From Epiperipatus broadwayi (Eukaryota > Onychophora > Udeonychophora > Euonychophora > Peripatidae), in assembly GCA_028023455.1 (NCBI GenBank), contig JAQFVV010000072.1, forward strand, positions 3,742,501 through 3,806,500: a stretch of 64,000 nucleotides of DNA, read 5' to 3'. Positions 1-12,473 of the stretch are shown piece by piece (positions within the stretch are counted from its first letter, which is position 1; every line of letters starts with the position of its first letter). A program made the position numbers and the translations under genes. The notes beneath the pieces are model-generated. The model ran no database searches. It was not told the origin of the DNA and saw only the letters and a program-made list of their open reading frames with translations.

Positions 1-1595
1 AGATGGCTTCTACTGGTTTGCTTAAAGTTTACGAAACCCTACTAAAACATCACATTATCACCATTTCTTTATGCCTACACTAGCTGTTAAAACAATAGCA
101 AAATTTTTCCACGTAATAGTGCCACCTTGTGTAAGCTCTAGTAATCAATATGTCTAGTATTTTGAGCACCCTAATCCCAACTCAGTACCTTCTCATTTCG
201 CTACTGTTTTGATCAAAGTTGCTGAAATTTTTCCTGCAAAAACTTATACATAAATCAAACATGCTCAAAAGTAAACTGTAAATAATCCATAAATTTATCA
301 TTCCAGATAAAATTTAACATAACAGACCTTAATAAAACAAACTTCCACATTCCAAGCTTAAACTGTGGGATCATTTCTTGGCTTTCATAAGGTTTATATC
401 TTAAATCAATGTACAAATTATAATCCTCTTAAATATCAAATTCAAGACTGTACAGATTTAAAAATGTGAAATAAATATGAAAACATATTACTCATTAAAA
501 CTTTACAGTGAGTTATTTTAAATTTGAATTGAAATCAACTATAGATGTTATAGTTTGCAGTTATGAATTGGAGTTTATTCCAATCTTGGCTGAACTGTAT
601 CATAATTATTTCATGCTTTGAAATATGTGTTATCTTGAATTTGGTATTTAAAGCAATTGGGGGTTAAAGATTGCATTTAGATACAAACACTATGTTCATA
701 GCCAACTAGAGATTGGTGTTGGTGGCCATGAAATGATCGTAGAAGAGAACTTATGCTTGATAATAATATTCTATTGTGATATAAATATTTTATAACTTTA
801 ATATCAGCAAATTAAATGACTATAATATTAAACTTTGTTTAGGGAAATTATATATGTATAAAATTGATCATTTTTAACAGATGGAAATGTTTGCATTTTA
901 TAATATGTAGAAATATCTGTTTGAATTTTCATATGGTAAAAATCACTTCAGATATTTAACAGTAATTAATGAAAATAGCAAACTGTAAACGCTTTCTACA
1001 TTCAAAAGTGTATGCTTTTAAATGCAATCTCTTGATGTTATACAGAAACTAAAGCATGACAGTATTTATTTGCAGCAATAAATAAATAAAATAATGTGTA
1101 TATAAAATTGAAAATTACCTTATGGTGTAATAATTATATTCTCTTACCATGCCCAAAAATCTGATCAAACTTAATCTTTTTTTTTTGGTACTATCTCAGA
1201 AAATATGACTACCAAATAAATAAATAAAGAAAGAAAACAAAGAAAGAAAGAAAATAATGAAAGAAAATAAAGAAAGAAAGAAAGGAAAGAACAAAAGAAA
1301 ATAAAGAAAGAAAATAAAAAAAAGAAAGAAAAGGTTTATTACGTTTATTTATTTTTATTATATGTAGCTGAGCATACTTTAGAAATGTTTCGGCCAATTT
1401 ATTACAAACAAGAACAAAAATTAAAAGGATAACAATGAATAAAAATAGAGTCTGGGAGTCATAAAAATGTTATGGTCACCTATATAATTGTCTAAATGAC
1501 AGAAGTTTCAATTTATAGAGAGTTAAATTAACAATATTCTACATGCACGGAAATCTGATATTGTTTCACTTTTTCATTCTAATAATGATATCATA
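1..1595. other. AT-rich non-coding stretch, no gene seen
   Basis: No convincing coding, RNA or transposon signal was found apart from the purine-rich microsatellite at 1213-1335. The reading frames are short and low-complexity. Confidence 0.6.
1213..1335. repeat. GAAA-type microsatellite
   Basis: An imperfect run of AAAG/AAAT tetranucleotides. The only ORF over it, on the minus strand, is a Phe/Leu/Ser-rich translation of the repeat and is not a gene. Confidence 0.9.
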
Positions 1596-1599
1596 AGTC

Positions 1600-2185
1600 T
1601 TTTTCACACATATGTGATCATATGTATCAGTTATATAAGATGAAGTGGATAGTTGCAGATGGCTTGAGAGTCTGGGTTCAAATCCCTTCTAATTATATTA
1701 AGTTTAGTATAGATAATATACTTGAACTTAAATATTACATATTCAATCTGTATTCTATCCATCTTCTTTTATGTATTTAAATTGACATGTTAAGGTCCTA
1801 TACATGAGGGGTCAGTGACAAAGTCAACATGGGTTGATTGGTATCAACAATGGCTTTGAATGGTCAATCATCTGATTTTCAATGACATGGATAGCTGAAG
1901 AGTTGGAGAGCGGAGAAGATTGGAGCCTGTCCATTAAAACTGATACTGATTATATATATATATATATATGGGGGGGAATGATCTGGCCCAATTGATGAGT
2001 GCTGATTCAGCACAAAATACATATATTGGAGATCATTTATCTTTTTCATATATATGTAATCATGTGTATTGGTTATATAAGATATAGTGGATAGCTGTTG
2101 GGAGCTTGAGGGTCTGATTCAAATCCCTTCTAATTACATAAAGTTCAGTAAAGACAATATACTTGTATTTAAATGTTAACTTATT
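1600..2185 (+). repeat. Family A ribozyme repeat, tandem dimer remnant
   Basis: The tract after the ribozyme occurs twice in the same orientation, around 1600-1740 and 2040-2180, with a spacing of about 442 bp (1616 aligned to 2058). Each copy contains a CATGTGTATC-like block, then GTGGATAGCTG, then a tRNA B-box-like GGTTCAAATCC. Only the second unit retains a recognisable ribozyme (1977-2036); in the first unit that segment is scrambled. The stretch 1860-1940 matches the region upstream of the ribozyme in the minus-strand copy near 26.5-26.6 kb, so the unit includes it. I read this as a head-to-tail dimer of a roughly 440-bp, self-cleaving, SINE-sized retroposon. Confidence 0.65.
1977..2036 (+). 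ncRNA. Hammerhead ribozyme remnant (family A)
   Basis: Stem I arms (AATGATCT with AGATCATT, CCAA with TTGG) and stem II (GTGCT with AGCAC) are preserved. The core is damaged: the first C of CUGAUGA is T (1992), and the G of GAAA is A (2014). By the known hammerhead core requirements this copy should be inactive. Confidence 0.6.
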
Positions 2186-2529
2186 TTAATTGTTTTTAAT
2201 TCTACTGTTTATTGGTTATTATTTAACTATTTTATATATACTGGTGTTAGTTGATTAGAGATATTACAATCAAAAAAACAATTGGCACTGTACAGCTAAA
2301 AGCAGGCACAAACTATTCTTATATATTATATTAAAAAATTTATGGTTAAGAAGAATGTCTTCATAAAATCATCAGAAGCTGATGGTTACTTTATGACTCC
2401 AAATAATAGATATAAACATTAAAATCAGTCAACACTTAGACAATATTAATAACTATCTCAACCTGTTGTCAAGGCAACCTCATTTTAACAATAATATACA
2501 CATATAAATAAATAAAGGAAAAAACAGAC

Positions 2530-2637
2530 AATTACTTCTCTATAAAGTTGCTTTAATATTTCAACCAAAATGCTGAGCTTTTTGATGAAACCAGTCTTCT
2601 GGAAGAAATATTAAAGCAGCTTTATAGAGAAGTAATT
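2530..2637. repeat. Foldback repeat, arms of 32 bp
   Basis: Arms 2530-2561 and 2606-2637 are inverted copies differing at about one position. The arms surround the ribozyme-like segment at 2577-2617, so this resembles the inverted pairs seen for the other ribozyme families in the window. Confidence 0.75.
2577..2617 (+). ncRNA. Possible hammerhead remnant (family G)
   Basis: The order is GCTTT, then TTGATGA (CUGAUGA with C to T at the first base), a hairpin CCAG-TCTT-CTGG with unpaired A pairs at its base, GAAA, a stem III of ATAT, then AAAGC, which pairs with GCTTT to close a 5-bp stem I. The layout is that of a type I hammerhead. The substituted core base and the AA/AA at the base of stem II make activity unlikely. 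This is weaker than families A, B, E and F. Confidence 0.4.
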
Positions 2638-3049
2638 ATGTATATATATATACACTTACAAAATGCCAACACCTAAATGGTCATTTTATATAATTACTTC
2701 ACACACAAATCTCATTTTTTATCTGCTTAAAAATTTAAAGACATTTTATACAAATTATTCATTTTTGATAGAATACATATACTAAATTAAAAAGTGCCAT
2801 AAGCTAATGGGGTCTTTCTACATAATTACTTCATACTATAGTTTTCACATTTACAATACCACCAGAAAATACTTCAGTAACAGTTGCCATGGCGACATTA
2901 GAAATGTGGACGAGCTAAGCATGACAATTTCATGACCAATTACAAGTTTTTTTGGTCAAGTAGAAAGCTTAAAATAAGCAAATTTACTAATTTTTCATAC
3001 CCAGTATATGTCTGTAAATATACGTCTATATCAGTTTCTGCAAGATTTT

Positions 3050-3146
3050 TTTTTTTTTATATGTCAAATGTGTTGACCGAGAAGCGAACCCGGGCCAGCT
3101 GCTTGGAAAGCAGCTATGCTAACCACTAGGCCACCGATGCTTGACT
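3050..3146 (-). mobile_element. tRNA-derived SINE with 16-bp TSD
   Basis: On the minus strand it reads as a tRNA-like head with a perfect polymerase III A box (TGGCCTAGTGG), a hairpin around GCTGCTTTCCAAGCAGC and a B box (GGTTCGCTTC), followed by a short body and an A-rich tail. It is flanked by the direct repeat GTTTCTGCAAGATTTT (3034-3049 and 3147-3162), the signature of target-primed insertion by a LINE-type machinery. Related copies lie near 19.0, 35.5 and 38.9 kb. The long hairpin before the B box suggests a class II (Ser/Leu-like) tRNA ancestor, but this is not certain. Confidence 0.88.
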
Positions 3147-3162
3147 GTTTCTGCAAGATTTT

Positions 3163-4630
3163 AACAATGTTTGTGCAGCATTTGGAAAAATCGTCACCTT
3201 TGAAAAATTTACATATTTCACATTAGTTATTTTTAATATTACTATATATATATATATTACTATTTCTAATACTTTAAAATTAAAATCTTTACAAAGTTTT
3301 AATTGGGTGCTACATTTCATTCATCCCTTTTCCTTTAAAATTCTATGCAAAAGTGTACACGTGGAGGTACATGTATATGAGCATTTATTAATTAAAATTT
3401 AAAAATTCGCAAAATTTTTATAAATATAAATTATTTCTACCTGGGTGATCATGAAATGATACATTTTAAGATCCTCTTTATTAAATTATATGTTCCCACC
3501 TGTGAATTTCTTTCTCTTTTTTTCCAGTCTTTCCATTTGAAATCAATTTTCATAAAGAGCTCAAAGAATACAATTACACAGACCTGACTTTCAGAGGTTA
3601 ATTAGAGTATTAAAAAAAAACATAAAAAAAAAAACATATGGCTAAAATGGAGAGGAGAATAAAATAAGGCCTAGTCTGTGAATTGACAAGAAAGGCAAAT
3701 TACAAAAATACTTTGATCAATTTTTTTTTTTTTAATCCATCTTAATTTGGGTGTAGTTAAACTATTATGTATATCTAATTTTTCTGGCTTTTATGAATTT
3801 TAAATTATATTTGAAAATGCGGCTATCTTGACAAGCTTTAGTATTCTACTTTAATGGAGCAATCAATATTCACTAAATATTAGATAAAATATCAAAAAGA
3901 AAAGCAACTTCACATAAACCAACTTGTTCTAATTATTATAAAAAGAGAAAGAGAGAGAGAGAGAGGAAAAACTTATTTAAATCACCTGCAATTTTATTGA
4001 ACTGAAATAACTTAATGCAATAATCTCTCCAGCCAATATATATAAAATACACATTTCTTTTTTACTTTTATTTAAAAATATATTTATTGACATAATAAAA
4101 TTGTACAGATGAATAATAAATACACTTTGTTAATGTTGGCTCATCCATTGCTGACGTTGGTCTGGTAGATGTATGCCAGTGCCATTCTCTGCACTAGCAG
4201 GTTGATATATGAGTAAATATGTACTATTTTGTTGGTATTGCCCACCCCTTTTGAGGTTGACCCAATAATGCTAACTTATCAGCTGGGATACATGTAGTGT
4301 GAAATCATCTAGTAGAATCCGACATGTTGCAACATAGACTACTTCTTCCACGATACACTACAATGTGGATATATCAGGTCCAAAATTTATGTAGAGTCTG
4401 TAGGCCAATGTTAGAATAAATTGTATTAAGAAGATGATAGTAATAATTAATTACCACAACCTGATCATGGAAAGTGAAACATTCCAGCACCTAGCTGACA
4501 GACTGCACCAGCATATCCATTGTTTACTTATTAACCCATAGATTTTTTTCAAAACATGTTAGCGATTAAAAAATATATATAAGAAATCTGGAGATTCCAA
4601 ATAAGAGATGAACTCACTAGCGACTCTATT
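3163..4630. other. Non-coding, no recognised feature
   Basis: AT-rich sequence with homopolymer runs and a short GA microsatellite near 3950. The segment 4130-4600 is a little less AT-rich and may be an old repeat, but I cannot assign it. Confidence 0.5.
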
Positions 4631-4659
4631 AAGTCCGGTTTTGCTACTGTATAAATAGA

Positions 4660-4865
4660 TTTGATAGCCATGAACTATGTGGATTATGGTTTGTGTTGGA
4701 CCACATCTACATGGGTCATTGGTTGTTAAATTCCATTTACGAAGCAGATGACTGTAACTATAAATGCAAGTAGAAATGCATTAGAATGTGAATTTGTAAC
4801 ATCATTTGGAAACCGACTTCAGACTGATAAACTCCTGGTTAAAGATAGCAAATTATGAGAATATA
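4660..4865 (+). repeat. Dispersed repeat family C, copy 1
   Basis: It shares diverged blocks with 20870-21260 and 23570-23920: a GACCACATCTACAT-like block, then AAATTCCATTTACGAAGC, then GATGA, and later a CTTCAGACT...GGTTAAAGA-like block. No ORF survives. Probably an old LINE 3' part or a non-autonomous repeat; the type is unknown. Confidence 0.5.
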
Positions 4866-5473
4866 AAACAAACTGCACTATTAAATAAGATAATTTGTTG
4901 CTTGGGAGGTCATAGAAAGTATGAACACTGGAAGAGATGGAGTTGTGATTTATGAACTTTCAGCTCTGAAGTCCATCACCCTACTATTGTGCTAAATCAC
5001 ACAAAGGGTTACTTGAATCAATTGAATCAAATTTTTTTTGCAACTTTACTAAGCTGAAACTCAGCCGTAGCTCTTAGATCAGTTCACGTACCATTACACT
5101 ACAATGACTATGGCATAAATGGCAAATCACATCTAAAAACAATCAAGTTTTAATACTCTACCATTGTTTCAATTAATATTTTAGGCAAAGAATTTCAGCA
5201 TTTATGCATAAAAGCTACAACAATAACTTATTATAAGCTATAGCTGAATAGTGTAAATTACTAATGTAGAGAGTTATCAGACATGTATTTTTTCAGCAAG
5301 GATCTCATGTGATATTGTTTGTTATAAATGGAAGTGCACAATTATAAAAAAAAAAACATATTTAATATTTGAATGCAAGTGTACATTTATATACTTGGAG
5401 TTTAGATGTAATTATAGAGGATTTGAACACAGACTTTCAAGCTTCGTTCAGATAACCACTGTGAGAGGGAGAT

Positions 5474-5640
5474 AATGATCTGGACCAAATAACGAGTGAT
5501 GCTTTAGCATGAAATACATATATTTGAGATCATTTGTCTTTTTCACATGTGTGTAGTCATGTGTATCAAGTGTAGAAGATAAGAGTGGATAGCTGAAGAA
5601 AGATTGACATTCTGTTCAAATCTCCTATAATTACATGTAA
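5474..5640 (+). repeat. Family A repeat with decayed ribozyme
   Basis: It starts with the family A stem I arm (AATGATCTGGACCAA), but CUGAUGA has become ATAACGA. GAAA and the ATACATAT stem III are kept, and the tail GTGGATAGCTGAAGAAAG...GTTCAAATC follows. It is a diverged copy, expected to be inactive. Confidence 0.65.
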
Positions 5641-7390
5641 ACATATTTAATACAAAATATATTATATAGCAAGATATAATGCTGGGACAAGGGTGAATTA
5701 AATGTGCTGTACACAAAGTCATAATAGGGTGCACAAGTTGCCCTTGGGTCACAAGCTACTCATGCACTTTTAAATGCTTGACATTAGTGTTTATTTCAAA
5801 ATTCTTCAGCCAAGATAGGACCAAAAATAGTCTTGCTCAAATGTGTCACTCTTGTCAATAGCAGATCTTCATATACCCTATGATGCAATTGGTATGTGTG
5901 AATCATAACAGTTGAAAGATATTAAATCGCACTTCTGAAGTTGACACTGGATCTACTAAGCATACACTACATATTCAAATGGGCCAATTAACACAGAGTT
6001 TCAGTACTATATTTTTGGCAAAGGTTTTATGAGCTTTATCGGTGCTTGTAATAGAACGAGCAGTGAAGTTGTAACACATATGCTTTTCTACAGTACTAAT
6101 ATTTATATTTTCCTCCAAGCGCCAATTATGTAAACAATGATTAATCAACACAATGCAACATTCCTATAATTCATTTATCTGATACTACTTTTGCCATTTT
6201 CGTTGCTGCCTTAAGAAAACATTAACCAGAAACTTTGGGACAAGCTGTGAAATAGCTTACAGTTAGATAAAGTCAGAAGTTTCTCTGCGTAAGCCATATA
6301 CCCAGAGAAACTGTTGGACAAATTAAACAACCTCTTCTCCCCATACCATATAATTTTCACTGATCATTCTATGTTTAAATAGTTGGTTCTAGAATGGAAA
6401 TAAAAAGTTAACGTATCTAATTCAAATAATATACCAATTTTAAATGCCATGTCTGTTTTCATGTATAAATTTCATATGGCAAAACACTATTTAATAAATT
6501 ATATAACAATATGAAGGAATAGCAACAAGTAAAAATTGCTATTTACAAATTATATAATACTTTACCCATGACTATATTGGTGAAAAAATTGCCCAATCCT
6601 TGTAGGACACAAGTTTTGTATTCAATCAACAGCTATCACTATATTACAGGACAATTACATACCCTCAAGTTACTAAATCATAGAACATTTGAAAAAACCC
6701 ACCGACTTTTCTATAGTCTAGCTATTAAAAACAATATTCTTCAGTGAGATTTAGAATAAAATTTGATTATTAATCACCAATTTATTGCCTGCTTCTATAG
6801 AATAAAACTGTGCACAACAGTAAACAACAATGTTAAATGCAACACTTAAATGCCAAATTTGAATTTATTATGTATACTGCTTATATTTTTTGTGAATTTA
6901 TATAATAAACCAGTATTTTATTATCTATGATATTAATAGGATAAGTATCCTTTTTGCTGCTTAATTCATGAAAGTAATCCAAGCCAATAATATCATATTG
7001 CAGTGCAACCACTAAAAGAATCTGATGGGATTTTATTCATGGAGAAAAAGTAACTAAAGTAAAGAATATACCCAGTATTTACATTTATTATTAAAGAGTG
7101 GAAATCAGGTCCATATTCATTTTTAATGCACTTAAGATTTACTTGATCCCTTCACTAGCTATTAATTTATTTTAAACCAGTTTATTTATTATAGATAATA
7201 TTCTTTAGCAAAATAAAGCAATATTAAAGAACAATAAAATTATTTATTGATTTGCAAACCACACAAACAATTACAGTAACAAAAATGTTTCTACTATAAT
7301 GTGTAATAAATAAAAATTAATGATTTTTTATAATTTAATCTTTTCTACAATTTCAGAAACATTACCAAACTCACCACTTCTTTTATTTTG
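5641..7390. other. Non-coding, no recognised feature
   Basis: No gene, repeat boundary or RNA structure could be supported here by eye. Confidence 0.5.
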
Positions 7391-7394
7391 CTAA

Positions 7395-7520
7395 ATAAAG
7401 TGGCTCTGAAGAAGACTGCAGGACAGTCAAAACATAAGATTATGTATGCATACAGGTACAATAAAAGGTTTTTGCTAAAAGTTCAAAATAGTGGATAAAT
7501 AGCATCTTTTTTATTTTCAC
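7395..7520 (+). mobile_element. Penelope-like element 3' terminus fragment
   Basis: It contains CTCTGAAGAAGACTGCAGGA followed by a CAGTC arm, AAAACATAAG, and then CAATAAAAG-like and TTTTTGCTAA blocks, matching the copies at 27706-27990. A hammerhead-like reading is possible (CUGAAGA, stem GACUG/CAGUC), but GAAA is AAAA here and stem I pairs poorly. PLE terminal repeats are known to carry hammerhead motifs, so I call it a terminus and not an active ribozyme. Confidence 0.55.
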
Positions 7521-9395
7521 TGGGGTATTGCATTTTAATGCATCGCAGTGTTATAATCCCTCCCCCCACTGCATTTGTTTGATAAAAACAAAAAAAAAAA
7601 AACATAAGTTGTTTTTACACATATTTTTCTTCATTTGTATTTTTTTCTTCTAAAATTATTAAATATTTGTTTTTCAATAAGTATTATATATTTAGACTTA
7701 GGTTTTATTTCAGTGTAAAAGCTTTTTAGTGGAAATTAGTCAGTTGAAAATTTATGTGATGTCAAACTGAAAGTCTCTGGGCAAAAATTTTTTGTTTTAA
7801 TAATTAAAAGCTGATTTTAAATTAAAATGCACATTTACGGGTAACCCCTTTTTATTAATGAAAAATGCATTTTTTGTCTGAAAGTAAAATTCTTCTCTTT
7901 TGACTATTTATTTGCAAAGTTGATATCTCAGATTTCAAATTACTATCATCTATAAAAGTTATAATTTTAATAAAAATTAAAAAAAAAAACTTTTTGCTTC
8001 ATTAAAAAATAAAATAGAAAGTAAAACAATGGACACTGCCCCCCAACAAAAAATTAACTATCAAAGGGTTAAAATAAATAATTCTGAATGCTGCAATAAA
8101 AACTTTAATTTAAAATAATAATAATAAAATTTAAATTTTTTAATTAAAAAAATTCAGTTCAATATTAATAATGACTTTAAATGGATGATTTTAAATGTTT
8201 TAATAAACTGAAAAAATGTCTAATTTAGCAAAGCATTTAAAGAATGTGTTTTCAAAAAACTTGTTTTTAAAAAATAATATGCTGTTTTATATTAAATTAT
8301 TTTTAAAATTAATAAATTGTAAATTTGCAATTGATTTAAAGCATATAAATTGATAAAATTAACACTAAACTGGGGGGATGGGGAATCTCAATACCTGTTT
8401 GAAAAGCTTTTAATAATTATTTACCTACCAAGCGGATTTCTAGACAATTTTTAGTCCCATTATATATATATAATAAATTATGATTTTTAAAACTTGACTC
8501 TTAGAAAGTATTTTTTGTAGCAGGCATCTTGTTTTAAGTAAAAGAAATTATTTATATTTTTTCTACATTAATGTCTGTCTTCAATAAATACATGTTAAAT
8601 TGTGAAGTCTTTAAATGTATCTACTTTAATTAATAGGCGTATATGTGTACATATAGCCAGAGACACAGTTCTTTTACTCATACAAAAAGTTCACTTCCAA
8701 TTGAAAATAAATTTCTGCAAATATACAGAAATGGAGATAGTTAAAAATGCTAATTGTATGTGAAATAAAAAGCACTGACTTTTGATAAAAATTCATACTA
8801 ATTTGTTTATAAAAATATTTAATTATTTTTAATGAATATAAACTGTATGCAGTTATAACATGGTTTCTTATATGGGGGAAATATTAAGTGCATTAAAAAT
8901 AACCTTAATGCATTTTTGGTGCAACTCTTTTTAGAGGAACATATTTGCTTTTAGCAATGGCACTGAAAAGTCACCAACACTATATTTACTGTTCTTTATC
9001 ATTTCATTGTGTAAGAAGCATCATGCTCCAAAGTTCATAAGTAGTTTGAGCATTGGAAATAATAGGAGCAATAATCCATGGATCATGAATTTCAGAGTCA
9101 GTCATTTTACCACTGCACCAAATTCTAAAAGTAATTTTGGAAAAAAAGAGTAGCAATGGAGAAGGAAGTGAAAGCAAGAAAAAAGTCAAACTGGTAAACA
9201 AAAAAAAAAAATAAAACAGACTTTTTGATGATTCAAAATGATTCTCCTTCAAAATTTAACTGCACTTCAAATATGCCTATATTCACTATGAAGGTGGAAA
9301 AAAAATTCTCCCAATAATGCCACATCCCAATTATGATTGTTCTATAAATGAAGACAATTTAGCATCATTAGAGATAATAATTGGTACTTAATATA
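7521..9395. other. Very AT-rich non-coding stretch
   Basis: Long A/T runs, no supported gene. The segment about 9005-9130 (minus strand) has loose similarity to 4890-5000 and 36180-36310 (blocks like GGGAGTTCATAAGAAGTTC), which suggests an old short interspersed repeat. Confidence 0.5.
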
Positions 9396-9408
9396 ATCAG
9401 TCACAATA

Positions 9409-10666
9409 ACTCTTAATCAGATGGTAATCAGCCATCTACTTGTGCTGTTTTAATCACATAATTAGCTCTACAATGTTATGTAGAGTCTGCAGAAAACTCT
9501 CAAACCAAAGCACAAGACGGGGACTTTAAAAAGATAAGAACATCTTATCTTTCCACCTAAATTCAAGTATTAGGCTAATCTAAAGTATTTTGGAATGAGA
9601 GCATTTAAGATCTTGTCTTCATCACTTTTTTTCCATTACATTTATTGGCATTATTAACCCTACTGAAATTATTGAATTTATAGTTGGTTAATATTAGATG
9701 ATATTAGAATAAATAACTACACTATTTATTAGTGCAGTTTTATTAATAATTCTTAATCAGATGGTAATCAGCCATCTACATATGCTGTTTAATCATAATA
9801 CTAGCTCTATGGTGTTATATAGAGTATACAGGAAACTCAAATCAAAGTTGAAGTAGAGACTTTGAAAAGGGAAAACAGCAGCTTATCTTTGTCCCTAAAT
9901 TTGATTACATAGGTCAACCTAAAGCATTCTGGAATGAGAGCTTGAAGATCTTATCTTCACCACTTTACTTCCATTACATTTATTTATATTATTCACCCCA
10001 GCAAAATAATTTACAGCTGGTTAATATTAGGTAGTTTAGAGTAAATGTAATTGACGATAGTGCTGGTATTAATAATATAAATATAATCAAAGTAAAATGA
10101 AAATACTTTAGATTAGCCTACATAATTCAATTTAGATACAAAGATAAGATGCTGTTCTTATCTTTTCAAAGACTAGTTTGCACTTTGGTTTAAGAGTTTC
10201 CCGCATAATCTATATAACATCATAGAGGTAGTAATATGATTAAACATCATATATACAGATGACTGATTACCAAATGATTAAGAATTACTAATAAAACTGT
10301 GGTAATAATGTCATCAATTTCATTTATTCTAATATCTAATATTAACCAGCTGTAAATTCAAAATTTTCATTGGAGATAATAATATAAATAAATGTAATGG
10401 AAATAAAGTGGTAAAGATACGATTGTCATCCTCACATTCCAAAATGCTTTAGAATGGCTTATATAATTAGATTTAGGTACATAGATAAGTCACCATTTTT
10501 ATCTTCTCAAAGTTTCTATCTTCCGCTTTGGCTTGAATTTCCTGCATACTGTATATAACATTGTTAGCTGGTAATATGATTAAACAGTGCATGTGTAGAT
10601 GGCTGGTTACCATCTGATTAAGAATTACCAATAAAACTATGCCAGTAAACAGCAGCAATTACAATT
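9409..10666. mobile_element. Four-unit 340-bp palindromic array in a 10-bp TSD
   Basis: Two head-to-tail forward units (the motif CTTAATCAGATGGTAATC at 9412 and 9752, spacing 340) are followed by two reverse units (AGAATT of the inverted motif at 10281 and 10621, spacing 340). The whole block lies between AGTCACAATA direct repeats (9399-9408 and 10667-10676). The units are diverged but alignable throughout, for example the ATTACATTTATT and TTAATATTAGATGATATTAG blocks. There is no ORF and no ribozyme I can recognise. The single outer TSD implies the multimer was inserted in one event. Confidence 0.75.
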
Positions 10667-10679
10667 AGTCACAATAGTA

Positions 10680-11930
10680 ATTTCAAATGTGAACTATATG
10701 GTTACATCAAATTTAAGTTCTTGCCTTAGATGGGTTTGCTCTGCAAAGTAAAAATATCCTGGGGATAAACTTGAGTTTTGGTAAATTAAAATGGATATAA
10801 TATGCATAAAAAATATAACATAACAGAATTTATAATTAATTTGCACATATGCATATAAACTATTTATCTACACAAAAAGCACACCCCCATGCACCCATAA
10901 AAGCAAAGTAAAGATTTCAATTAAATACCAATCAGTGGATTAAAATCTACAGTTAAATAATGCAAATCTATATGCAAATTTCCTTCAAAGTAGTTACTGA
11001 ATAATTGAAGAATTTGTGAGATATATATTTACTTAATTTACCTGACTTTTGGCTCATATTTGAATATTGAGCACACACACCTATATATACATAATTTCCA
11101 ATTTTAATAATTCAATTCAATGCTGTCATACCGCTTTCACAACCCCTGACTAAGCAAATGCAAAATGGCCGCAAAGTCTTCAATATTTTCATATTTGGAT
11201 GTGTTTATCATATGAAATAGATTTATATTCCTAATGTTAAATACCTGATCAGCTATAATATCATTTATATGCTGATTAAAATCATTAGTATTTCATCTAA
11301 ATTAATATTTGAAATGGTAAGCTGGCTTGATTGATAAAAAATGAAAGTCACTGTTAACTTTCGGCCTTTTCAGGTACCAAAGCTTAATTTATTTACAATA
11401 TAATACTGATGGTCAGATAGAAGATTGTTTATCTGACAAAATAAATTGGTATTAATGTAACAAAGAAGGTAGGCATATTTACAGATTCATTTAAAGATGC
11501 TTCTTTGGAATCTGGCTTGTTGTGTATCCTAGTAACATATTTCAGACCTCTTTGCCTCATGACATATATAAAAGACATATTTTATGGGTTCAACTGTGTA
11601 AGATTTTCATTAGATATTAATTTTAATTATATATATAGGCAATATAGCAAGTCAAGACAAGGATAAACATAGCCTTTTTTTATACTATTTTAGAATTGTA
11701 ATTACATGGGAGGTTCATTTTAAATTAACAAATTGACTGACTTGATATATTTATTTAACAGTCTAGTGTGGATAAGTAGGATGAAAATAATTTGCCTGTT
11801 CTGTTAATTTCTCAAACTCGAAATTCTATCATATATATATATTACTGGAAAATGTTGGAAATATATCATATATATATATTACTGGAAAATGTTGGATATA
11901 TATACACTAGTATTATTAAATATATATACA
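10680..11930. other. Non-coding, local duplication only
   Basis: No gene is seen. A short tandem duplication containing ATTACTGGAAAATGTTGGA lies near 11829-11900. Confidence 0.5.
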
Positions 11931-11964
11931 AATGTTTTGATGCTTAGTATATCTCAAAAAAACA

Positions 11965-12150
11965 ATTTTGCCATGTGTGTCATTTGAAAACTTACATTTG
12001 TAATAAATAATATAAAGATTATTAATATATAATATATAAAAAAAGGTTTAATTGTAAAAATAAAAATTTTGCAAATATGGACAAACTTCTCACTAGGATC
12101 CTTCAAATAAGAAAAGAATTGTATCCCAAACAGATTAAAAAATTAAGCAA
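11965..12150 (+). repeat. Dispersed repeat, copy 1 (pair with 55985)
   Basis: It shares TCATTTGAAAACTTACATTTG, then a CAAATATGG block, TCTCACTAGGA and a C..AACAGRTTAA block with 55985-56175 in the same order and orientation. No ORF. Confidence 0.6.
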
Positions 12151-12473
12151 TTTAAATGATTTTATTTAGAAGTAGCTCAATTTCAATACTAAATTAAGGA
12201 ATAATACATCAAATCCATCTGGAGTTAGGTTCCATGATTAGTATGGATTATGGAGAAGAAAGACAAACATAATAATATCAAATTTTTAAACATCCAAAGA
12301 CAGAACAATGTATTGGATTACTGGATGGAATCGAAGCCCTTAAATGTAAGAAGCATCATACACCCTAAGTCTATAACCCCCTGATCCCATAAATACATGA
12401 GACTGAAAAGTATTTTCCACACTGGAAATTATGCAATTTTAAAGGAGATAGAAAAAAAAACATAAAAATATAC

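Noticed and set aside
1209-1397. 62-residue minus-strand ORF
   Set aside because: Translation of the GAAA/AAAT microsatellite, Phe/Leu/Ser only.
3061-3140. Functional tRNA gene
   Set aside because: A and B boxes are good, but the flanking TSD, A-rich tail and related copies show a SINE, and no complete acceptor stem forms.
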